Assembly: GCF_003173575.1 (NCBI RefSeq) | Contig: NZ_QGNY01000001.1 | Coordinates: 124,001-188,000 of the forward strand | From: Pedobacter paludis | GTDB lineage: Bacteria; Bacteroidota; Bacteroidia; Sphingobacteriales; Sphingobacteriaceae | Reading direction: 5' to 3' | Length of the DNA stretch: 64,000 nucleotides | Part shown: positions 25,282-34,880 of the stretch, piece after piece | Layout of the letters: the number at the start of each line of letters is the position of its first letter | Position numbering within the stretch: the first letter of the stretch is position 1 | Notes under the pieces: model-generated | What the model was told of the DNA's origin: nothing | Databases searched by the model: none | Seen by the model: the letters and a program-made list of their open reading frames with translations, nothing else | Translations under genes and position numbers: made by a program

Positions 25282-25318
25282 CTCAATTTGGCTACATCTA
25301 TCCTCATTTGGACTACAT
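25282..25318. promoter_or_regulatory. 21-bp-spaced direct repeat upstream of the SDR gene
   Basis: CTCAATTTGGCTACAT (25282-25297) and CTCATTTGGACTACAT (25303-25318) are near-identical half-sites whose ends are 21 bp apart. This is two helical turns, the arrangement used by AraC-family activators. The second copy runs into the -7 element TACATTTG. Confidence 0.5.
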
Positions 25319-25321
25319 TTG
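25314..25321 (+). promoter_or_regulatory. possible -7 element of the SDR gene
   Basis: TACATTTG fits TAnnTTTG, 46 bases before the ATG, with a TTTG at 25287-25290 as a loosely spaced -33. Confidence 0.45.
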
Positions 25322-25367
25322 GTTGGTAACCGTTCTCGACATTTGTTGTGTTAAATAAAAAATAATT

Positions 25368-26222
25368 ATGACACAGCAAAATAATCAATCCGATACCAAC
25401 AAAGTTTGGTTTATTACTGGCAGTTCGCGAGGGTTTGGAAGAGTTTGGACGGAAGCGGCACTTAAGCGTGGGGATAAAGTAGTGGCAACAGCACGCCAAT
25501 TATCAAGCATTGCAGATTTCAAAGAAAAGTATGGCGAAAACGTGCTTACATTAGAATTGGATGTAACCAATGCAGAGCAAGTAAAATCTGTTGTAGCACA
25601 GGCGCATGCACATTTTGGAAAACTGGATATTGTGCTCAATAATGCAGGCTATTCTTTAGTCGGTACCATCGAAGAATCGAGTGCAAGCGATATTAAGGCC
25701 ATGTACGATACCAATATTTTCGGCCCCATTTCTGTAATTCAAGCAGCCTTGCCCTTGTTGCGCAAGCAGGGTTATGGTCATATTCTGGGTACTTCAAGTA
25801 ATCTTGGCCATGTTACCTTACCCGTTATCGGTTACTATTGTTCATCTAAATGGGCATTCGAGGCCATTCATGAAAGTTTAGCGCTAGAAGTTAAAGCCTT
25901 TGGAATTAAGGTAACCATTATAGAACCCGGTGCTTATGCAACTGAATTTGGAAGTCCAGAATCTTTAAAGTTTGCCTCTGGATTAGATGTTTATCAAGAT
26001 TTTAAAACCCAATTTTTTGGCACTTTAGGAGAACTGGAAAGGGGCGATCCAAATGCAACACCCGATGCCATTTTTAAAATAGTAGATTCAGAAAACCCAC
26101 CGTTGCGGATTAATTTAGGAAGCCATAATTTGCCTTGGGTAAGAAGTGCTTATGCAGAAAGATTGGCCAGTTGGGAAGAATGGGATGCTGTTTCTTTAAC
26201 AGCTCAAGGCAATACAAAGTAA
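25368..26222 (+). CDS. short-chain dehydrogenase/reductase
   Basis: A 284-residue classical SDR with cofactor motif TGSSRGFG (near residue 17), NNAGYS, and catalytic YCSSK following a serine-rich strand (GTSSNLGHV). It uses NAD(P)H to reduce a carbonyl or oxidise an alcohol; the substrate is unknown. The direct repeat in the promoter and the AraC gene just downstream on the same strand suggest regulation by that neighbour. A strong hairpin separates the two genes. Confidence 0.9.
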   Translation: MTQQNNQSDTNKVWFITGSSRGFGRVWTEAALKRGDKVVATARQLSSIADFKEKYGENVLTLELDVTNAEQVKSVVAQAHAHFGKLDIVLNNAGYSLVGTIEESSASDIKAMYDTNIFGPISVIQAALPLLRKQGYGHILGTSSNLGHVTLPVIGYYCSSKWAFEAIHESLALEVKAFGIKVTIIEPGAYATEFGSPESLKFASGLDVYQDFKTQFFGTLGELERGDPNATPDAIFKIVDSENPPLRINLGSHNLPWVRSAYAERLASWEEWDAVSLTAQGNTK

Positions 26223-26239
26223 TTACTTGGTCAAAAATT

Positions 26240-26278
26240 AATTATAACTGGCAATGCTTTCCCTTGCCAGTTATAATT
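26240..26278 (+). terminator. hairpin terminator after the SDR gene
   Basis: A perfect 15-bp inverted repeat (26240-26254 and 26264-26278, arm AATTATAACTGGCAA) with 9-nt loop. The arms are A/T-flanked rather than followed by a long T-run. Confidence 0.7.
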
Positions 26279-26294
26279 GCATTAAATTTATTTT

Positions 26295-27218
26295 ATGAAA
26301 AAGGAAGAAAATATTCACCGGAGAACGGATTCTTTATCTGATATGCATCGTGCTTTTGGTTTACCTGCTCCGGCTCATCCTTTAATAAGCATTATTGATG
26401 GCGCTACCAATCGCATTATCTTGTCTCAGTTGCCAAGTTCTCATGTGCTCAATTTTTATAAAATCTCCTATAAACCCAGTATTGGCGGAAAATTAAAATA
26501 CGGTCAGAATTATTACGATTTTGATGAAGGCGGTTTATTGTTTGCGGCGCCTGGTCAAATTATAGGTGGCCACGGCAATAACGAGGGCGAAATCTGTTCG
26601 GAATTTACCTTATTAATCCATCCTGATTTTTTGTGGAATTATCCTCTGGCAAAAAAGATTAAGCAATATGGTTTCTTTTCCTATTCGGCAAATGAAGCCT
26701 TGCATCTATCCGACAAAGAAAAGGCGACCATGATTTCTATTTTTAAAATTATTCAAGAAGAACTAAACAGTAGAATAGATGATTTTAGTCAGGATGTAAT
26801 CATTTCTCAAATTGAATTGCTGTTAAATTATGCCAACCGATTTTATAAGAGACAGTTTATTACTCGGAAAGCTGTAAACAACACTTTACTCGAAAGATTG
26901 GAAACCATTTTGGACGAATATTTTTTGAGCGATAAATCCGTAAGTCAAGGCATACCAACGGTACAATACCTTTCTGATAAACTGAATATTTCTCCAAGCT
27001 ATCTAAGCGATGTATTGCGTTCGTTAATTGGGCAAAATACACAATACCTTATTCACCAGAAAATAATAGAGAAGGCAAAAGAAAAACTTTCAGCAACTAA
27101 TTTATCAGTGAGCGAAGTTGCTTATGAGCTTGGATTTGGGCACCCGCAATCGTTTAACAAATTGTTTAAAGCTAAAACTAATATTTCGCCATTGGAATTT
27201 AGGAGATTGTTTAATTAA
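26295..27218 (+). CDS. AraC-family transcriptional regulator
   Basis: A 307-residue protein with an N-terminal cupin-like sensing half and a C-terminal AraC double helix-turn-helix (VQYLSDKLNISPSYLSDVLRSL ... VSEVAYELGFGHPQSFNKLFKAKT-I-P-EFR). Length and pattern match regulators that in Bacteroidota often sit next to SDR or aldo/keto reductase genes. The direct repeat before the SDR gene is a plausible target. The start ATG at 26295 is the first Met, with AT-rich DNA before it. Confidence 0.88.
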   Translation: MKKEENIHRRTDSLSDMHRAFGLPAPAHPLISIIDGATNRIILSQLPSSHVLNFYKISYKPSIGGKLKYGQNYYDFDEGGLLFAAPGQIIGGHGNNEGEICSEFTLLIHPDFLWNYPLAKKIKQYGFFSYSANEALHLSDKEKATMISIFKIIQEELNSRIDDFSQDVIISQIELLLNYANRFYKRQFITRKAVNNTLLERLETILDEYFLSDKSVSQGIPTVQYLSDKLNISPSYLSDVLRSLIGQNTQYLIHQKIIEKAKEKLSATNLSVSEVAYELGFGHPQSFNKLFKAKTNISPLEFRRLFN

Positions 27219-27375
27219 TTCAATTTTAGATGTTGGATTAAGAAACTGAATTAATGGATTGATAAGTAGGCATCCGGTAGGATTGGTTTTGCCAAGGATA
27301 CAGAAATTTTTGACGTTTTTCTAAAGCTCAGCGCTGATTGAACATTTTTTTTATATTCACTCTATTGCACGGAAT

Positions 27376-27738
27376 TTATTCAGCTATAAGCTTCAAATTA
27401 CCAGATGGCACATCTAAAAATTCTTGATAACTGGCCGGATTGGCTGGTTTTTCATTTTCCTTTGTGTGTTCGGCCACCCTTACAGATACAGTTCCATTAT
27501 CGAGCATTTTCCCTTTAACCCGATCACCTACGGCAAAAGATTTGTTAATAATCCCCACGACACCTCCAACCGTAATCACCGCACTGTATGGTTTTGTAAA
27601 TTCATATGTATATTCTTTGTTGCTAGCTTTCTTGCAGGTCATCAACGGAATAAGATCACCATAAGGCTCAGAATTTTCGTTGTTTTCATAAGTTATGTCA
27701 ATTTTGCTATACAAATCCGTTGTCGATATGAATCTCAA
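27376..27738 (-). CDS. hypothetical protein, 120 aa
   Basis: Not recognised. A soluble beta-rich protein (ITYENNENSEPYGDLIPL, YTYEFTKPYSAVITVGGVVGII, VGDRVKGKMLDNGTVSVRV). The middle looks like a small beta barrel. No signal peptide or membrane segment. It stands alone between the AraC gene and a 335-base gap. Composition favours a real gene over the two frames on the other strand. Confidence 0.5.
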   Translation of the reverse strand: MRFISTTDLYSKIDITYENNENSEPYGDLIPLMTCKKASNKEYTYEFTKPYSAVITVGGVVGIINKSFAVGDRVKGKMLDNGTVSVRVAEHTKENEKPANPASYQEFLDVPSGNLKLIAE

Positions 27739-28073
27739 TTATACATGAGTTAAAATGCTTATTTCAATTGATAACTTTAATGGTAAAGTAGGCCATATTT
27801 TTTATTATCAATTAGGTCATAGTTTTCCATCTCTTAACTTAATTACTAAGATAATCAGGGTTTAACGAGGAAGCAAATTATGTTTATGTTAAGAAATTGG
27901 TTTTTATGCCGGTGTGATAAAAAGCCAATAATAAAATTTAATCTTCATATAGCTTATTGTTGTTGTTTTATAATGCTTTATCTAAATTTAAACCTTACCT
28001 GTCCGTGCGTAGATCATGAGTGGTAAAAAAGTAGAATAATTTTTCAAAATCAAGAACAATAAAATAGAATCAT
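27739..28073. other. intergenic stretch without recognised feature
   Basis: 335 bases of A+T-rich DNA between divergently transcribed genes. It must hold both promoters, but no clear -7/-33 pair, dyad, RNA gene or open frame stands out. Confidence 0.5.
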
Positions 28074-28652
28074 ATGAGGAAAATAATTTCGTTTATGCAT
28101 ATATCGCTTGACGGTTTTGTTGCTGGACCGAATGGAGAAATGGACTGGATAAAAGTTGATGAAGAAATCTTTGATTATGTTGGTAAGCGAATCGGCGAAA
28201 CCAATACGGCATTGTATGGCCGGGTAACTTATCAAATGATGGAGGGTTACTGGCCAACAGCCGGAGACGAACCGACAGCGAGCAAGCACGATATCGAACA
28301 TTCAAAGTGGTATAAGGAAGCTTTCAAGATTGTTTTATCAAAAACGATGGAGGAAGCGGATTTGACCAATACAAAAGTAATCAGCGAAAATCTTTCTGAT
28401 CGTATAAATGAAATTAAACAATCTGATGCAGAAGATGAAATACTGCTTTTTGGTAGCCCCACTGCAACCCATTCGCTTATCCAGCAAAACTTGATTGATG
28501 GTTACTGGCTTTTTGTTAATCCGGTAGTTTTAGGGCAGGGGATTCCGTTGTTTACAGATATAAAAGATAAAATAAAGCTAAGACTATTGCCCATTACTCG
28601 CCAATTTAACTGCGGCGTAACTGAATTGAATTATTTAGTTGATAGGGGGTAG
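28074..28652 (+). CDS. dihydrofolate reductase-like protein (RibD C-terminal family)
   Basis: A 192-residue protein with the DHFR/RibD-C fold pattern: ISFMHISLDGFVAGPNGEMDW at the start, ALYGRVTYQMMEGYWP, KIVLSKTMEEAD, and DEILLFGSPTATHSLIQQNLIDGYWLFVNPVVLGQGIPLF. These small reductases bind NADPH; most Bacteroidota copies have no assigned substrate and are not needed for folate or riboflavin synthesis. Length is normal. Confidence 0.9.
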   Translation: MRKIISFMHISLDGFVAGPNGEMDWIKVDEEIFDYVGKRIGETNTALYGRVTYQMMEGYWPTAGDEPTASKHDIEHSKWYKEAFKIVLSKTMEEADLTNTKVISENLSDRINEIKQSDAEDEILLFGSPTATHSLIQQNLIDGYWLFVNPVVLGQGIPLFTDIKDKIKLRLLPITRQFNCGVTELNYLVDRG

Positions 28653-28710
28653 TATTTTATTCATTTATCAGATTAGGTGAATTGATTGCCGATAATTCTA
28701 TATTTAGCAA

Positions 28711-30306
28711 ATGAAATGGACTGGGCCACTTAGAATTACTGTAGGATGCTTTCTTCTGTTACAATTGCTTGTTACTAGCTCCATAGCACAGGTAAAATGG
28801 CCTAAAGGTCAGTTGCTTCCATCTTTTTCATCTCCTGCAAAAGTGCAGGATTTGATTACACTTCGACAAAATTCTCCATACTCTTCAGCAGAAATGTATT
28901 TGTTTGCTTCGTTAAAGGGAATTGTAAATAAGACTAAACCGCGGATTTTCTCTTATGAGGGTGATTCGTTTGGCGAAGGATCGCATACCTGGCTGCAATC
29001 TTTGGGTTTAAAATGGTTAGAACCTACGGATAAATGGGATTTGATTATCAAATACAGGAATGAAATCTCAGGCTTAATCGTTTATGATCCCGCTCAAACG
29101 CATACCATTAATCTGGCCACTGTACTTGCCAAAAGTAAGGGCGCATTAATTGCCTCGCCTTTGTTATTGGCTAAATTAACGGCTCCGCCATATAATCTGC
29201 CAGTTTTGCTAGATCTGCAAGGGAAGTTTCACAGTAAGTTGGAAGTCTATCAAACACTTTATGATACGTATTGGCCTCAGCTAGATCATCGCTTGCTGAT
29301 TGGATTAAATCCCAATGCACATAAAGCTGCGCTCCGCGAATATGCTGTGGCATTGGGTGCAGCGGTAATTTGGCTCGATCCAAAAATTGCTGATGAAAGT
29401 GAATTGCTGAACAAATTTCTATCTTCTATGGCACCGGGTTCAAGTTTTATGGGCTGGTGGCCACAAGAAGGGCCGGGAGTAGAGCGGGCCTCGAAATATG
29501 GCATTGCAACGATAGCAAGCGATTGGTGCTCCAACTTAACGGTTCACAGCGGTACATCAAGAAATATAAAAAAGAAAGCCATTCCCCCAAAACCGGCATT
29601 AGAAAATAAGATCTATGTTGCATTTATACTGAGTGATGGAGATAATTTGCAATTTACCGAACATTTAATGCGCAAACTTTGGAATAATCCAGATCGGGGT
29701 GCAGTGCCCATGGGATGGACGGTGTCGCCAGCAATGTTAGATGCCATGCCGGGTGCGCTAAACTACTATTATAAAACCGCTACCAAAAATGATAATCTAA
29801 TATCTGGACCTTCTGGCGTTGGTTATACTTATCCAAATGCCTGGCCTAACGAAAATTTACTCAAACAGTATGTTTCTAAAACCGAAGACTATAACAATCG
29901 TGCAGGTTTACGGGTAATCACGGTATGGAATACCATTACCGGTGGCATTAATAAAAATGTTGGGGAAATCTACGCTACAGAAGCAAAATCTTTGCTTGGC
30001 CTTACTGCACAAAATACCGGCGGTGGGCTTACCATTTACAATAACAGCTTACCGGGAATGGCGCTTTCCTGTAATTATTGTACAAATGAACAGGCGATGA
30101 AAAACCACATCAGCGCTGCGTCTAATGGCTGGAATAAAACCTCTCCACGCTTCATTATTATACAAGCTCAACCTTGGACGAATATTTCGCCAACCAGTTT
30201 TAAAAATGTAGCCAACTCACTGAATGCCGATTATGTAATTGTTCGCCCAGATCATCTTTTTCAGCTCATTCGAGAAGAAAGGGGTATGGAAATTGATCCG
30301 AAATAG
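28711..30306 (+). CDS. exported GxGYxYP-domain protein
   Basis: A 531-residue protein with a signal peptide (hydrophobic stretch ending SSIAQ near residue 27). The middle carries SDGDNLQ and SGPSGVGYTYP, the defining GxGYxYP motif; N- and C-terminal GxGYxYP domains are found together in Bacteroidota proteins and have been proposed to act on carbohydrates. The end (DYVIVRPDHLFQLIREERG) looks natural. The gene runs straight into the remains of a cupin gene in another frame. The enzymatic role is not established. Confidence 0.82.
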   Translation: MKWTGPLRITVGCFLLLQLLVTSSIAQVKWPKGQLLPSFSSPAKVQDLITLRQNSPYSSAEMYLFASLKGIVNKTKPRIFSYEGDSFGEGSHTWLQSLGLKWLEPTDKWDLIIKYRNEISGLIVYDPAQTHTINLATVLAKSKGALIASPLLLAKLTAPPYNLPVLLDLQGKFHSKLEVYQTLYDTYWPQLDHRLLIGLNPNAHKAALREYAVALGAAVIWLDPKIADESELLNKFLSSMAPGSSFMGWWPQEGPGVERASKYGIATIASDWCSNLTVHSGTSRNIKKKAIPPKPALENKIYVAFILSDGDNLQFTEHLMRKLWNNPDRGAVPMGWTVSPAMLDAMPGALNYYYKTATKNDNLISGPSGVGYTYPNAWPNENLLKQYVSKTEDYNNRAGLRVITVWNTITGGINKNVGEIYATEAKSLLGLTAQNTGGGLTIYNNSLPGMALSCNYCTNEQAMKNHISAASNGWNKTSPRFIIIQAQPWTNISPTSFKNVANSLNADYVIVRPDHLFQLIREERGMEIDPK

Positions 30307-30533
30307 AAACCGAAATATTCGAAGCCAATGCGGGAGATACTGCTTTTATTCCACGCAATACACCTCATAGCTTTGCCAATCCGGTAGAAAATAACCCAGG
30401 CTTGTTAATTTCAATCCATCAGCCGGGCGACAAACAGATGGAAGCTGATTTTGAAACCATCGCATCCGGAAATTTTCCCAAATCGTGGGAAAATGATCCG
30501 ACTATTGTTGGGCCACCAATTAAACTGGATTGA
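30297..30533 (+). pseudogene. C-terminal remnant of a cupin-domain gene
   Basis: In a different frame from the preceding gene, an open stretch without start codon encodes a cupin C-terminal half: EANAGDTAFIPRNTPHSFAN, then GLLISIHQPG, ending GPPIKLD before TGA at 30531-30533. The N-terminal cupin strands and start are lost. The join to the GxGYxYP gene points to an old deletion. Confidence 0.7.
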
Positions 30534-30603
30534 TTTTGGCAATGATCTGATAGAAATTTTTCGAGCACCGTAACTAACAAGCACGCTATTATAGAGGCTT
30601 TGA

Positions 30604-32151
30604 TTACAACTGATTCAGATTTTCGAGGCAATCATTCGCCCGCAGTAAAACTGAAGCTTTTAACTCCGGCTCCATTTTATCCCAAATTCGGTAAACCATA
30701 GAAAGTCTAGGGTTGTGTTGAAGTTTTGCTCTGTGGCGATCATGAAAATTCCAATATAGACTGTTAAAAGGACAAGAATTTTCACCTATTTTTTCGTTAC
30801 GATCATATCTGCAGCCTTCGCAATAATTGCTCATTTTATGAATGTAATTGGCCGAGGCGGTATAGGGTTTTGTGCCAACAATTCCTCCATCGGCATACTG
30901 ACTCATTCCCCTGGTATTGGTGATTTCGACCCATTGAATGGCATCGATATAAATGCCGAGATACCAAAAATCTACATCATCCGGATCTATTCCGGCAAGC
31001 AGTGCGAAATTTCCGGTAATCATGAGGCGTTGGATGTGATGAGCATAGGCCAAATTCAAGGATTGTGAAATGGCATGTTTAAGGCAATTCATTTTTGTAT
31101 GGCCCGTCCAATACCAATCCGGAAGTTTGGTTTTATGGTCAAAGTAGTTAAGCTTCTCAAATTCGGGCATCTGCATCCAATAAACGCCCCGCATATATTC
31201 ACGCCAGCCTAATATCTGTCTGATAAAGCCCTCTACCTGATTAATGGCTACTGATTTTTTGTTGTTTTCCCAATAATTCAACGCGGTGTTAATTACCTCC
31301 GATGGCGAAATCAATTTTGTGTTCATACAAAATGAAAGCCTAGAATGGTAGAGCGACCATTCATCTGTATGCATCGCATCCTGAAAAGTGCCGAATAGTT
31401 GCAAACAGTTTTCACAAAAATACTGCAAAAGCTGGATCGACTGATTTCTGTTTATGGGCCACTGAAAGTATTCGGGCTTTATATTTCCAATGGTTTTAAT
31501 GTTATTTGCTACTATGCGGCCATGCTGTTTGCTCACATTATTATCAAATAGGAGTGGTGGATTTGGTTTATGGTTTTTTGGAAGCTTCTTTCGGTTTTCT
31601 GCATCAAAATTCCATTTTTCTCCTTCAGGATCCTGATCATGGTTAATCAGAATCTGGTGTTTTACCCGCATAGCCCGATAAAAACTTTCCATGATTAACT
31701 CCTTTTTACCAGAGAAAAATTGCGTCAACTCATCTCTATCGGTATAAAAATGTTCGCTATCAAAACACTTTGAAGCAATTTTGAGTTGGGCGCAAAGATT
31801 GCGGAGTTCTTGATCTACTCTATATTCATCAGGTAATTGGTATTGAAATTCCTCAATATTATACTTTTCAATACATTCGAGTACGTTTCCAGAAATACTT
31901 TGTTTGTTGTTTGGATGATCTAAGTTTAAGTAAAGTGTCTCAAATCCGCGGTTGGATAAGGTGTTTTCGAAACTTTCCATTGCAGCAAAGAATGCACAGA
32001 TTTTTTGAATGTGGTGCCAAACATAATCGGTTTCTGTCTTTACCTCCATCATTAAATAAAGCGCAGTTGGATCAGGTTCTACAAACCAACTGTGCTGTAG
32101 GTTAAGCTGGTCGCCAAGAATTAGTTTTAAGGTTTTATATTTTCTTTTCAT
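30604..32151 (-). CDS. cryptochrome/photolyase family protein, FeS type
   Basis: A 515-residue protein when started at ATG 32151 (MKRKYKTLKLILGDQLN), the usual N-terminus of the bacterial FeS cryptochrome/(6-4) photolyase group; the frame upstream to 32241 lacks family sequence. It shows GWREYMRG, the C-terminal catalytic domain with YADGGIVGTKPY and ANYIHKMSNYCEGC, and cysteines in KMNC, YCEGC and ENSC that supply four ligands for a [4Fe-4S] cluster. It binds FAD and probably a lumazine-type antenna and repairs UV lesions with light. Monocistronic, facing left. Confidence 0.9.
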   Translation of the reverse strand: MKRKYKTLKLILGDQLNLQHSWFVEPDPTALYLMMEVKTETDYVWHHIQKICAFFAAMESFENTLSNRGFETLYLNLDHPNNKQSISGNVLECIEKYNIEEFQYQLPDEYRVDQELRNLCAQLKIASKCFDSEHFYTDRDELTQFFSGKKELIMESFYRAMRVKHQILINHDQDPEGEKWNFDAENRKKLPKNHKPNPPLLFDNNVSKQHGRIVANNIKTIGNIKPEYFQWPINRNQSIQLLQYFCENCLQLFGTFQDAMHTDEWSLYHSRLSFCMNTKLISPSEVINTALNYWENNKKSVAINQVEGFIRQILGWREYMRGVYWMQMPEFEKLNYFDHKTKLPDWYWTGHTKMNCLKHAISQSLNLAYAHHIQRLMITGNFALLAGIDPDDVDFWYLGIYIDAIQWVEITNTRGMSQYADGGIVGTKPYTASANYIHKMSNYCEGCRYDRNEKIGENSCPFNSLYWNFHDRHRAKLQHNPRLSMVYRIWDKMEPELKASVLLRANDCLENLNQL

Positions 32152-32426
32152 GGCAATTTCCGTTGCAACTAATCTTGAATAAAAATTTGCAAGATTGTTT
32201 CCAATTCCTGCACACGGAAATGGGTTCAGTATGAAGAACAAATATTTATGAATTCGGTTTATCCTAAAATGACTTTACGGCCTTTTTTTACGAATGAGGT
32301 TTTGTTGGAAGAATAGAAGGATTTTTAACAGGAGATGTTTTTTCGTTAGTTGCGACAGCGGTCTGTTTTTTGATTTTTTTTACCACCGAGGTGCTTAAAT
32401 CGTGTTTTCAATTCCAATGCTTACCT

Positions 32427-33260
32427 TTAGGAAGCGTGTGTTGCCTGAAGATCAGTGAGTGCTCTAGGAGCTATACCGAACTTTTTCTTAAATGCATTCG
32501 AAAAGTGGGATAGACTTTCGAAACCTAAATCCAAATAAATGGATGAGGGTTTTTGTTTCTTCATTTCGATGAGGTGCTTTGCCTCGTTCAATCGTTTATT
32601 TAAGAGCCAACGGCGTGGCGGACAATCAAAAAGCTTTTGAAAATCTCTTTTAAAGCCCGCCAAGCTGCGGCCGGTAAGCTGTGCGAACTTTTCTATTGGT
32701 ATATTAAAATGAAAATTGTTGAGCATAAATCTTTCCAAGTCGATTTTGTGGGGCTCTGAAAAGTCGAATAAGAAGTTTAGCAGTCCTGGCATTGCGAGGA
32801 GCAGTAATTTTACACCTTCTTTTACCTTAAGGATTCCCATTTCGTCTGTCATGGCCGTTCCAGAACTTCGGGCATACGGCACAACAGACTGAAAATAACC
32901 CTGCAGGAATTCATTCACTGGAATTAACAGATTAGGTGGACCCATATATTTTTGATCGGCTTTTAGCCTTTCTTCCAATACAATTTTGCGCAACAGATCT
33001 TCCTGCAGGGAAATTACAATCGTTTCATAATTGCCACCAGGTAGCGGTGTTTTGGTAAGTGTACCCAATTGGTTTCTGCCGATTAGCAACATTTCTCCTC
33101 CCGTCATGGAAATGGTTTGACCAACGGTTTCCAAAGTTAGCCGGCCCGAAACCTGAAGGATTAAGGTATGGTGGTTCCATAAACAGACCTTTTCTTTTCG
33201 TTCTGTAGATAAGTATGAATAGAAGATTACGCCGGGAAGTATTTCTGCTGGACTAATCAT
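32427..33260 (-). CDS. AraC-family transcriptional regulator
   Basis: A 277-residue protein with an N-terminal cupin-like domain (LILQVSGRLTLETVGQTISMTGGEMLLIG) and a C-terminal AraC helix-turn-helix pair (FAQLTGRSLAGFKRDFQKLF, YLDLGFESLSHFSNAFKKKFG). The ATG follows the stop of the aldo/keto reductase gene with no gap, so the two are cotranscribed and the regulator probably controls that operon. Confidence 0.88.
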   Translation of the reverse strand: MISPAEILPGVIFYSYLSTERKEKVCLWNHHTLILQVSGRLTLETVGQTISMTGGEMLLIGRNQLGTLTKTPLPGGNYETIVISLQEDLLRKIVLEERLKADQKYMGPPNLLIPVNEFLQGYFQSVVPYARSSGTAMTDEMGILKVKEGVKLLLLAMPGLLNFLFDFSEPHKIDLERFMLNNFHFNIPIEKFAQLTGRSLAGFKRDFQKLFDCPPRRWLLNKRLNEAKHLIEMKKQKPSSIYLDLGFESLSHFSNAFKKKFGIAPRALTDLQATHAS

Positions 33261-34232
33261 TTAGCGTTGTAAGTATGTACCGCCTAGTATGGCACCTATT
33301 GCAAAAGTAGTGTTTAAAGTATTTATTTCTTCTGCGGTAAATACAATATTCATAGCCTCTATATTTTCTGGCAATCGTGATCGTCTGCTCATGCTCACCA
33401 ATGGCATAATGTGATCACCTTGCTCATTTACCCAAGCAATGGCCAGCTGTGTTGGGGTACAGTTTTTATCTTTTGCCAATTGTTTCAATACTTCTACTTT
33501 TTCGAGGTTATGGATAAGGTTTTCTCCCTGAAAGCGAGAGAAATGGTTGCGATAATCATTTTCTGCCAGTGGGGCTTTCAGTTCGCCTGTTAATAAACCT
33601 TCGGCTGTATTGGCAAAGGCTATAATTCCAAGGCCTAATTCTTTTGCTGTTGGCAACAGCTCGCTTTCAATTTGACGATCGGCCAAAGAATAACCGATTT
33701 CCAACGCACTTATTGGATGAATGCTATTGGCCCTACGAAGTTGATCGGCTGTAATTTCCGATACCCCAATGTAACGCACTTTGCCTTCCTGAATCAGATC
33801 GGAAACCGTTCCGATAATGTCTTCCACTGGCACACTATCATCCATTCGACTAGGTTGATATAAGTCGATGGTTTCAATGCCCAGGCGAGTAAGGGAATAG
33901 TTAATGAAATTCTTGATTGCGATTGGACGGAGATCTAATCCGAGCCATTGGCCATTATGGAAAATGGCGCCGAACTTTACACTGATGAAGGCATCATTTC
34001 TCCTATCTTTAATCGCTTTGCCAATTAACATTTCATTGTGACCGGCACCGTAAAAGTCGCCAGTGTTCAGGAAATTAATGCCATTATCCAAAGCTTCGTG
34101 GATGGTTGCAATACTTTCCGTTTCGTTTGGGGTAGGGCCGCCCCAAATTGATGACATGCGCATACAGCCTAAACCAAGCTTGGATACCAAAGGACCGTTT
34201 TGGCCCAACTGAATTTTTGTTATGTTTTTCAT
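33261..34232 (-). CDS. aldo/keto reductase
   Basis: A 323-residue (alpha/beta)8-barrel reductase: KLGLGCMRMSSIWGG, the Asp-Tyr pair in INFLNTGDFYGAGHNE, Lys in ISVKFGA, and NADPH loop ALEIGYSLADR. At the usual catalytic His position the sequence reads DLYQPSRMD, so His is replaced by Ser, as in some YakC/AKR13-like members. Probably an NADPH-dependent carbonyl reductase; substrate unknown. First gene of a pair with the AraC regulator. Confidence 0.9.
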   Translation of the reverse strand: MKNITKIQLGQNGPLVSKLGLGCMRMSSIWGGPTPNETESIATIHEALDNGINFLNTGDFYGAGHNEMLIGKAIKDRRNDAFISVKFGAIFHNGQWLGLDLRPIAIKNFINYSLTRLGIETIDLYQPSRMDDSVPVEDIIGTVSDLIQEGKVRYIGVSEITADQLRRANSIHPISALEIGYSLADRQIESELLPTAKELGLGIIAFANTAEGLLTGELKAPLAENDYRNHFSRFQGENLIHNLEKVEVLKQLAKDKNCTPTQLAIAWVNEQGDHIMPLVSMSRRSRLPENIEAMNIVFTAEEINTLNTTFAIGAILGGTYLQR

Positions 34233-34311
34233 AATCCAAAGATCAACGATCCAAATCTGAAAAAGTTTCTCCTATAGCTCAAATATCTTGTCTGTATGGC
34301 TCACTTTAATA

Positions 34312-34344
34312 TAAAAAAAGGTGACCATCTAAGAATAGTCACCT
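34312..34344 (-). terminator. terminator of the ArsR-AHSA1 operon
   Basis: Read on the minus strand, an AGGTGAC / GTCACCT stem (34319-34325, 34338-34344) is followed by a run of seven T. It lies 36 bases beyond the AHSA1 stop. Confidence 0.8.
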
Positions 34345-34379
34345 CTTTACTTAAACCTATATATTGGGTTTAGAGAGAA

Positions 34380-34880
34380 TTATTTTTTGCTTAAAGTTTC
34401 CAATAATTCCTCCAAGTAATTTAATGTCATGGTAAATCCGCCTTGGAAACCCATTTCAATCATTTTTTCCATGCGTTCAAGAGATTCGTTTTTAATTATG
34501 ATACTCACTTTTGTTACGCCATCTTGTTCGCTGAAGTTTAAGTCCCAATTAGAACCTGGCAAGTCGGGATGACCATCCTTGTCTGCAAAAGCATTTAAAT
34601 ATTTAAAATTTGTTTTCGGGCTAACGGAAGTAAATTCCTGAACCGACCAATGTTCATCTCCTTCAGGACTTACCATTGCATAAAATCTACGTCCGCCCGG
34701 TTCGAAATTCATTTCTTTTGTTCTTGAGCCCCAAGGTTTAGGTGCCCACCACTGATCCAAAATTTCTTGTTTGGTAAAAGCATCCCAAACTAACGAAAGG
34801 TCGGCTGCAAATTCTCTGTCTACAAATACCGTTTTTGAAGCTTTGTCAACGGTAAAATCAAATAGCAAATTGTTTTTCAT
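34380..34880 (-). CDS. SRPBCC (AHSA1-like) protein
   Basis: A 166-residue START/AHSA1-fold protein: [32 protein letters not shown] at the start, [20 protein letters not shown] in the middle, [27 protein letters not shown] at the end. Such proteins bind hydrophobic ligands in a groove. It overlaps the ArsR gene by four bases; ArsR-AHSA1 pairs are a recurrent bacterial operon type. The ligand is unknown. Confidence 0.9.
   Translation of the reverse strand: MKNNLLFDFTVDKASKTVFVDREFAADLSLVWDAFTKQEILDQWWAPKPWGSRTKEMNFEPGGRRFYAMVSPEGDEHWSVQEFTSVSPKTNFKYLNAFADKDGHPDLPGSNWDLNFSEQDGVTKVSIIIKNESLERMEKMIEMGFQGGFTMTLNYLEELLETLSKK

Noticed and set aside
32152..32241. Photolyase start at 32241
   Set aside because: The 30 extra residues do not resemble the family N-terminus, whereas Met at 32151 gives the expected start.
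32288..32400. Small basic minus-strand frame (VVKKIKKQTAVATNEKTS...)
   Set aside because: About 33 codons, no ATG and no ribosome site; not enough support for a gene.
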